From UBA830 sp002295635 (GTDB lineage Bacteria > Pseudomonadota > Alphaproteobacteria > MPNO01 > UBA830), in NCBI GenBank assembly GCA_002295635.1, contig DBHK01000026.1, positions 90,314 to 154,313 on the forward strand: a stretch of 64,000 nt of DNA. Reading direction: 5' to 3'. The first letter of the stretch is position 1. Each line of letters begins with the position of its first letter. The notes under the pieces were generated by a model. It was given only the letters and a program-made list of their open reading frames with translations. It was not told the origin of the DNA and searched no databases. A program made the translations under genes and the position numbers. Below, one piece after another: positions 63,280-64,000 of this stretch.

Positions 63280-64000
63280 TTAAATAATATTGGCGTTATC
63301 GAAGGTTGAAACACTACCAGGATTATCGAAGATCGCGACGACGCTCAGTTCTCCACTGAAATCCGCCTCAGATGTCGAACCTTCCTGATAACGGATGATA
63401 ACCGCGTCTTCATCATTATCGTAGAAGATCAGCAGCGAGTCAGTATTAGCGTTCCCCTGTGTCACCTGGGCCGACGATCCGGTGAGGTTTGTGGAGGAGT
63501 TTGTGCTCTCGAGAAGCGCTTCAGCCGCTGTCGTAATCTCGCTTAACGTTGAGTTGGTGATATCTATACCCAGATTGTTGGTATTAACCGTCGTCTCAAA
63601 ATCAATGACGCCAGTCGCATTCGAAGAGATCACGTTCGTCGCACGGGCACCGCTATTGATCTCTGTCAGCGTAAAGTCACTTGAGGCCGACACCGACGTG
63701 CCATTACCCGAAACGAGATTACTCTTGTAATCAAAACGATCCGTCGTTGACCCGGAGCCACCGGTGAAATCATCGATCTCTGTTAGGCCCAGCGATGTAC
63801 TGGAATTTGCACCTATCGTCTGACGAACGCCGCTCCCATCGGCCAAGTCCAACTCATTCATATTTGTGAACGTAATGCCCGAAAAATCTCGATCGCCGGA
63901 GACCTCAACCTCGTCATCTGGATTACTACTGGTGTCGACAGTTCCGGAAATGACATCCAGCCCAGTGAACGACGTGGAACCATTAATCTCTAATCGCTGA
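63280..64000 (-). CDS. Repetitive large exported protein, T1SS substrate (C-terminal part; 5' end beyond window)
   Basis: The frame is open through the window end on the minus strand, so only the last 239 residues or so are visible. The sequence is rich in Ser, Thr, Gly, Asn and Asp with LTEI(D/N)-type repeats: LGLTEIDDFTGG, FTLTEINSG, TLSEITT, in degenerate units. The C-terminal 50 residues (DSLLIFYDNDEDAVIIRY...VVAIFDN) are acidic and Ile/Val-rich, as in type I secretion targets whose signal is C-terminal and uncleaved. The gene lies 48 bases upstream of the ABC transporter and heads the operon. No Ca-binding RTX nonapeptide is visible in this part. Confidence 0.75.
   Translation of the reverse strand, partial: QRLEINGSTSFTGLDVISGTVDTSSNPDDEVEVSGDRDFSGITFTNMNELDLADGSGVRQTIGANSSTSLGLTEIDDFTGGSGSTTDRFDYKSNLVSGNGTSVSASSDFTLTEINSGARATNVISSNATGVIDFETTVNTNNLGIDITNSTLSEITTAAEALLESTNSSTNLTGSSAQVTQGNANTDSLLIFYDNDEDAVIIRYQEGSTSEADFSGELSVVAIFDNPGSVSTFDNANII

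Noticed and set aside
63275..63288. 14-base palindrome ATTATTTAAATAAT at the end of the T1SS substrate gene
   Set aside because: It is AT-only, overlaps the stop codon and has no T-run, so it is likely chance rather than a terminator.
1..64000. tRNA, rRNA, CRISPR arrays, IS elements, phage genes, riboswitches
   Set aside because: None was recognised on reading both strands; no cloverleaf-like conserved sequence, repeat-spacer pattern or transposase was seen. A covariance-model search could still find small RNAs.

Overview
The window looks like chromosomal DNA from a free-living, probably marine, alphaproteobacterium of moderate GC content. The evidence is the gene order rlpA / D,D-carboxypeptidase / tmk / holB / metG / tatD / MBL hydrolase, typical of that class, together with DUF3126, DUF3429 and an FeS-type photolyase. 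The genus cannot be told. TGA ends many genes (tatD, MBL, holB, the MarR-linked monooxygenase), so the standard bacterial code applies. I see no rRNA, tRNA, CRISPR array, IS element or phage gene.

Layout. 1-12511 is mostly housekeeping: the start of an Atm1-like ABC exporter (cut by the window edge), a YdcF-like protein, a compact cell-wall and replication operon (mltB, rlpA, D,D-carboxypeptidase, tmk, holB), metG, a decayed MFS pseudogene, tatD, an MBL hydrolase and mazG. 12540-19689 holds a nuclease, a GAF-GAF-PAS adenylate cyclase with a repeat-built coiled-coil partner, a dienelactone hydrolase pair and two transporters.

19791-51426 is a large catabolic region. It has a TRAP transporter whose operon ends in a molybdenum hydroxylase large subunit, a complete molybdenum hydroxylase (FAD, 2Fe-2S and Mo subunits) and a third Mo plus 2Fe-2S pair lacking the FAD subunit. 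Around these lie a CoA transferase, a PhyH dioxygenase, a PuuE-like deacetylase, TauE/SafE, DMT and MFS transporters, a VOC protein, a MarR regulator with a 3-hydroxybenzoate 6-hydroxylase-like flavoprotein, an aromatic acid CoA ligase with a luciferase-like monooxygenase, HyuA/HyuB, and a Rieske oxygenase. Together they suggest uptake, hydroxylation, CoA activation and ATP-driven ring hydrolysis of aromatic or N-heterocyclic acids; the substrate is unknown.

51594-58590 carries mixed genes. The most striking is a glutathione S-transferase whose catalytic Cys codon is an in-frame TGA followed by a SECIS-like hairpin: a strong selenoprotein candidate that a normal gene caller would truncate. 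Next come a Popeye-like membrane protein, a malic enzyme, and two convergent photolyase-family genes, one with apparently reversed domain order. 58926-64000 is a type I secretion operon (repetitive substrate, ABC, HlyD, TolC), read on the minus strand; the substrate gene runs off the window end.
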